Of a stretch of 7,366 nt of DNA, positions 5,761-7,366 are shown piece after piece. Numbering within the stretch: the first letter of the stretch is position 1; each line of letters begins with the position of its first letter. The notes beneath the pieces are model-generated. The model searched no databases. It had not been told where the DNA came from and worked only from the letters and a program-made list of their open reading frames with translations. Source of the stretch: Halobacteriales archaeon QS_9_70_65 (GTDB lineage: Archaea > Halobacteriota > Halobacteria > Halobacteriales > Haloarculaceae); assembly GCA_003023535.1 (NCBI GenBank), contig PXSC01000172.1, positions 1 to 7,366 of the forward strand, in the 5' to 3' direction. The position numbers and the translations under genes were made by a program.

Positions 5761-6282
5761 GTGCTCGGGGGGTCCACGATGACATCCGATATGTTCGAGC
5801 GATTCCGCGACGACGGGTCGTCGACCTGGCGTGCGCATCTCCCGGCCGCAGTCTCCGGTCTCACGGGTCTTGTCGCCTTTCTGATCGGGTACGGCGTCAA
5901 CTCCCAACCTGGCCCCGTCGTGGCGGGTGTCATGGTGGTTATTCTCGGACTGCCACTCTGGATGGGGTATCGCGACCACCCATATCTGGCTGCGCTCGGC
6001 GTCGCGGCATTTCCGGTGATTGCAATGGTACTCGGTCCGTGGTTGGCCCCCGCCCCACCGGGTGGTTACATAAATTACGTGAGTATAATCCTGGGGGCGA
6101 CAGCCATCGCGAATCCACTCGCAACTACCACGTACGGCATAGGAATCCTGGGCAGGGACCTGGACGTACTCAAAACTAGGGTACGGGCCTTCGTCGTCCG
6201 ACTCGTCGCGGTACTTCTGTACACGGTTTGCGTCGCGCTGGGATTCTATTACGATGTTTTACATATGGATATGGTGCATTGA
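5761..6282 (+). CDS. Unrecognised multi-pass membrane protein between purK and purE
   Basis: A 173-residue protein from GTG 5761. Membrane segments are predicted at about 28-45, 52-68, 75-95, 104-131 (long, possibly re-entrant) and 145-163, after a short charged N-terminus; a short tail ends HMDMVH. I do not recognise the family and see no catalytic motif. Two starts are possible: GTG 5761, leaderless, with the CAACGCT element 34 nt upstream; or ATG 5779 (167 residues), with a G6 run ending 6 nt upstream as a possible ribosome-binding site. The coding sequence is clearly less GC-rich than its neighbours and uses A/T-ending codons more, for example around 6060-6110 and 6170-6280. That suggests a young or transferred gene. 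It separates purK from purE and has its own promoter, so a role in purine synthesis is not implied. Confidence 0.65.
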   Translation: MLGGSTMTSDMFERFRDDGSSTWRAHLPAAVSGLTGLVAFLIGYGVNSQPGPVVAGVMVVILGLPLWMGYRDHPYLAALGVAAFPVIAMVLGPWLAPAPPGGYINYVSIILGATAIANPLATTTYGIGILGRDLDVLKTRVRAFVVRLVAVLLYTVCVALGFYYDVLHMDMVH

Positions 6283-6337
6283 TCGAGACGTGATTTCGAG
6301 AACCGGGTGATTCGTGATGGCGTAATCCGCTCCGGCA

Positions 6338-6355
6338 CCGATCGTTAGGGATCGG
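6338..6355. repeat. Small inverted repeat upstream of purE
   Basis: CCGATC (6338-6343) and GATCGG (6350-6355) flank a 6-nt loop, 15 bp before the purE promoter element. It could be an operator or the end of the upstream transcript; the sequence does not decide. Confidence 0.3.
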
Positions 6356-6369
6356 CTGGAGATATACCA

Positions 6370-6380
6370 CAACGCTAAAT
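6370..6380 (+). promoter_or_regulatory. Promoter element of purE (CAACGCTAAAT)
   Basis: It begins exactly 35 nt before the purE ATG, with the TAAAT core about 27 nt upstream, consistent with leaderless transcription. A second AT-rich string, GATATACC (6361-6368), lies just upstream and could be part of the same promoter or an alternative TATA. Confidence 0.55.
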
Positions 6381-6404
6381 CCTGCCCGGGCCGCCAACCG
6401 ATTC

Positions 6405-6965
6405 ATGACGCGCTCCCGAGCGGTTCAGGACCTTGTCGACCACCTTCGCGCGGAGGCCGACGCCGACCGGGCGCCGGAGGCGACGCCCGAGGTGGGCATC
6501 GTCATGGGCTCGGACTCGGACCTCGACGTCATGTACGGCGCCTACGAGGCACTGACCGAACTCGGGTTCGCGGAGGTGACCGACTACGACGACCCGCCGG
6601 AGGCCCGGTTCACGTTCGAGACGTACGTGGTGTCGGCTCACCGGACGCCGGAGCTGATGTACGCCTACGGCGAGACGGCTCGCGAGCGGGGGCTGGACGT
6701 CGTCATCGCCGGCGCGGGCGGGAAGTCGGCGGACCTCCCGAACATGACGGCCTCCATCGCGTACCCGCTTCCGGTGGTCGGGGTGCCAGTCCAGGAGAAG
6801 TCCGTCGACTCGGTCGTCGGGATGCCGACGGGCGCGCCCATCGTCGCCGTCGACGCCGGCAAGTCGTTCAACGCGGCGCTGTCGGCGGTCCAGATCCTCG
6901 CCCGGAAGCACCCGGAACTGGCCGACCGGCTGACCGGGAGTGAGGGCGGTCGCGTCTCCCCGTAA
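6405..6965 (+). CDS. purE: N5-carboxyaminoimidazole ribonucleotide mutase PurE
   Basis: PurE converts N5-CAIR, the PurK product, to CAIR in purine synthesis. The 186-residue protein has all the expected motifs: VGIVMGSDSDLDVM (30-43, phosphate-binding loop), VVSAHRTPELM (75-85, with the active-site His79), AGAGGKSADLPNMTA (102-116) and VGVPVQEKSVDSVVGMPTG (125-143). Length and motif spacing are normal, with an extra N-terminal stretch of about 28 residues that I recall as usual in haloarchaeal PurE. It appears intact, unlike purK upstream. The ATG at 6405 is set by the promoter element 35 nt upstream and by the N-terminal sequence. After the TAA (6963-6965), the AT-rich stretch 6977-6993 could serve as a U-rich terminator. 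Confidence 0.95.
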   Translation: MTRSRAVQDLVDHLRAEADADRAPEATPEVGIVMGSDSDLDVMYGAYEALTELGFAEVTDYDDPPEARFTFETYVVSAHRTPELMYAYGETARERGLDVVIAGAGGKSADLPNMTASIAYPLPVVGVPVQEKSVDSVVGMPTGAPIVAVDAGKSFNAALSAVQILARKHPELADRLTGSEGGRVSP

Positions 6966-6976
6966 CAGTAGTTGGT

Positions 6977-6993
6977 AATACGATTTCCTTATT
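6977..6993 (+). terminator. AT-rich stretch after purE, possible U-rich terminator
   Basis: About 12 nt after the purE stop the sequence becomes AT-rich with T clusters (ATTTCCTTATT). Haloarchaeal transcripts commonly end at such T-rich runs without a hairpin. The evidence is composition only. Confidence 0.3.
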
Positions 6994-7043
6994 CAGTATA
7001 CCGATGAAACCCCCCGGTGCGTTGAGACGCGTATGGTATAGGT

Positions 7044-7058
7044 GATTCGTACCGAATC
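7044..7058. repeat. Small perfect hairpin GATTCG-TAC-CGAATC
   Basis: A 6-bp perfect stem with a 3-nt spacer. A wider 6-bp pair, TATACC (6997-7002) and GGTATA (7035-7040), lies just to its left. No gene is attached to either within the window. Confidence 0.3.
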
Positions 7059-7084
7059 GCTCTGCAACGGACCGCAACACCTCG

Positions 7085-7182
7085 AAAGCCCTCGGCCGGC
7101 TCCGGTCGCGCGGCTCGCTGCGCGCGCTCGCTTTGCTCGCGTGCTTGCGTCGCCGTGCTTCCCGGAGCCGGCCTCGCCCTTT
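7085..7182. repeat. GC-rich imperfect palindrome, left half of the terminal repeat element
   Basis: GCCGGCTCCGG (7095-7105) and CCGGAGCCGGC (7162-7172) are perfect 11-bp reverse complements. Outside them, GAAAG (7085-7089) and CTTTC (7178-7182) also pair, with mismatches between. The interior (7106-7161) is a run of GCTCGC and GCGCGC-type motifs that can fold further. The right arm overlaps the left arm of the next repeat, so both cannot form at once. The composition is like dispersed haloarchaeal intergenic repeats, from memory and unverified. Confidence 0.55.
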
Positions 7183-7240
7183 CAGTCCGCCAGGGCGCCG
7201 ACTGGTCCACCGGCTGTCCCTGGCGGACTGAAAGGGCGAG
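7173..7240. repeat. Perfect 23-bp inverted repeat with 22-nt centre
   Basis: Left arm 7173-7195 begins CTCGCCCTTTCAG and right arm 7218-7240 ends CTGAAAGGGCGAG; all 23 positions are complementary. Within the centre, GCCG (7197-7200) and CGGC (7211-7214) extend the stem, and outside it GCCG (7167-7170) and CGGC (7241-7244) add four pairs past a 2-nt bulge. A very stable cruciform or RNA hairpin is expected. No transposase or clear target-site duplication is visible, so mobility is not shown. Confidence 0.8.
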
Positions 7241-7304
7241 CGGCGCTCGGCGGTGCCCCGGCGATGTAAGCACTGAGGGAGCGGAGCGACCGAAGCGCGT
7301 GGTT

Positions 7305-7329
7305 CGAAAGACGCCTGCGGCGTCTTTCG
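7305..7329. repeat. Perfect hairpin, 11-bp stem and 3-nt loop
   Basis: CGAAAGACGCC (7305-7315) and GGCGTCTTTCG (7319-7329) are perfect reverse complements around TGC. Together with the next hairpin and the repeat at 7173-7240 it forms a cluster of structured motifs. No gene is supported in 6966-7366; the open frames there are built from these repeats. Confidence 0.7.
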
Positions 7330-7335
7330 TCATCA

Positions 7336-7356
7336 CGAGAGAGCTCCGCTCTCTCG
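7336..7356. repeat. Perfect hairpin, 9-bp stem and 3-nt loop
   Basis: CGAGAGAGC (7336-7344) and GCTCTCTCG (7348-7356) pair perfectly around TCC, only 6 nt after the preceding hairpin. Two close strong hairpins could act as a barrier between transcription units, but the next gene is outside the window. Confidence 0.65.
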
Positions 7357-7366
7357 AACGACAGCG

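Noticed and set aside
5779..5781. ATG 5779 as the certain start of the membrane protein
   Set aside because: It remains possible because of the G-rich run upstream, but the CAACGCT element is positioned for GTG 5761, so I kept the longer form and recorded the alternative.
6989..7336. Open frames at 6989-7336 (minus) and 7042-7269 (plus) in the right-hand repeat region
   Set aside because: They are translations of the inverted repeats with no recognisable domain, and the plus-strand frame starts without a promoter-like element at the usual distance.
7173..7356. CRISPR array or integron-like array
   Set aside because: The repeats are inverted, of different sequences and lengths, and lack regular spacers or any cas or integrase gene.

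Overview
The window looks like chromosomal DNA of a halophilic archaeon (class Halobacteria). It is very GC-rich, and its proteins are rich in Asp, Glu, Ala and Val. Starts look leaderless, with archaeal BRE/TATA-type elements about 27 nt upstream. The initiator tRNA has the archaeal A1:U72 pair and no encoded CCA. Species cannot be named from the sequence alone.

Layout. (1) 1-170, minus: N-terminus of a probable UbiA-family prenyltransferase running off the left edge. (2) 171-424: intergenic, with its promoter and an unexplained T7 tract. (3) 425-2644, minus: a large DUF2298 / Chlor_Arch_YYY membrane protein. (4) 2634-3895, plus: a GT2 polyprenyl-phosphate sugar synthase-like protein overlapping a GtrA-family membrane protein by 4 nt. 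(5) 3975-4049, plus: initiator tRNA-Met(CAU). (6) 4196-4465, minus: a small two-CxxC zinc-ribbon protein, divergent from (7) purK at 4572-5630. (8) 5761-6282: an unrecognised, less GC-rich membrane protein. (9) 6405-6965: purE. (10) 6966-7366: about 400 bp without a credible gene, packed with GC-rich inverted repeats including a perfect 23-bp one.

How the genes work together. PurK and PurE catalyse the two steps AIR -> N5-CAIR -> CAIR of purine synthesis; each has its own promoter here. GT2, GtrA and the DUF2298 protein form a plausible membrane module for making, moving and perhaps using polyprenyl-linked sugars (inferred from families and arrangement). The UbiA protein is another polyprenyl-handling enzyme beside them.

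Main points for a second look. The divergent GT2 and DUF2298 genes collide head-to-head near 2675: no intergenic promoter region remains, GT2 lacks its expected first Rossmann strand, and an in-frame TAG stands where the DUF2298 ATG is expected. PurK lacks about 25-30 residues that I expect between the FDD and PVHPDPDT motifs. These look like two internal deletions, either real or assembly errors. Separately, a CAAC-type element starts 34-35 nt upstream of five different start points. The right end carries a nested hairpin element. I see no defence system, CRISPR array, integrase or transposase.
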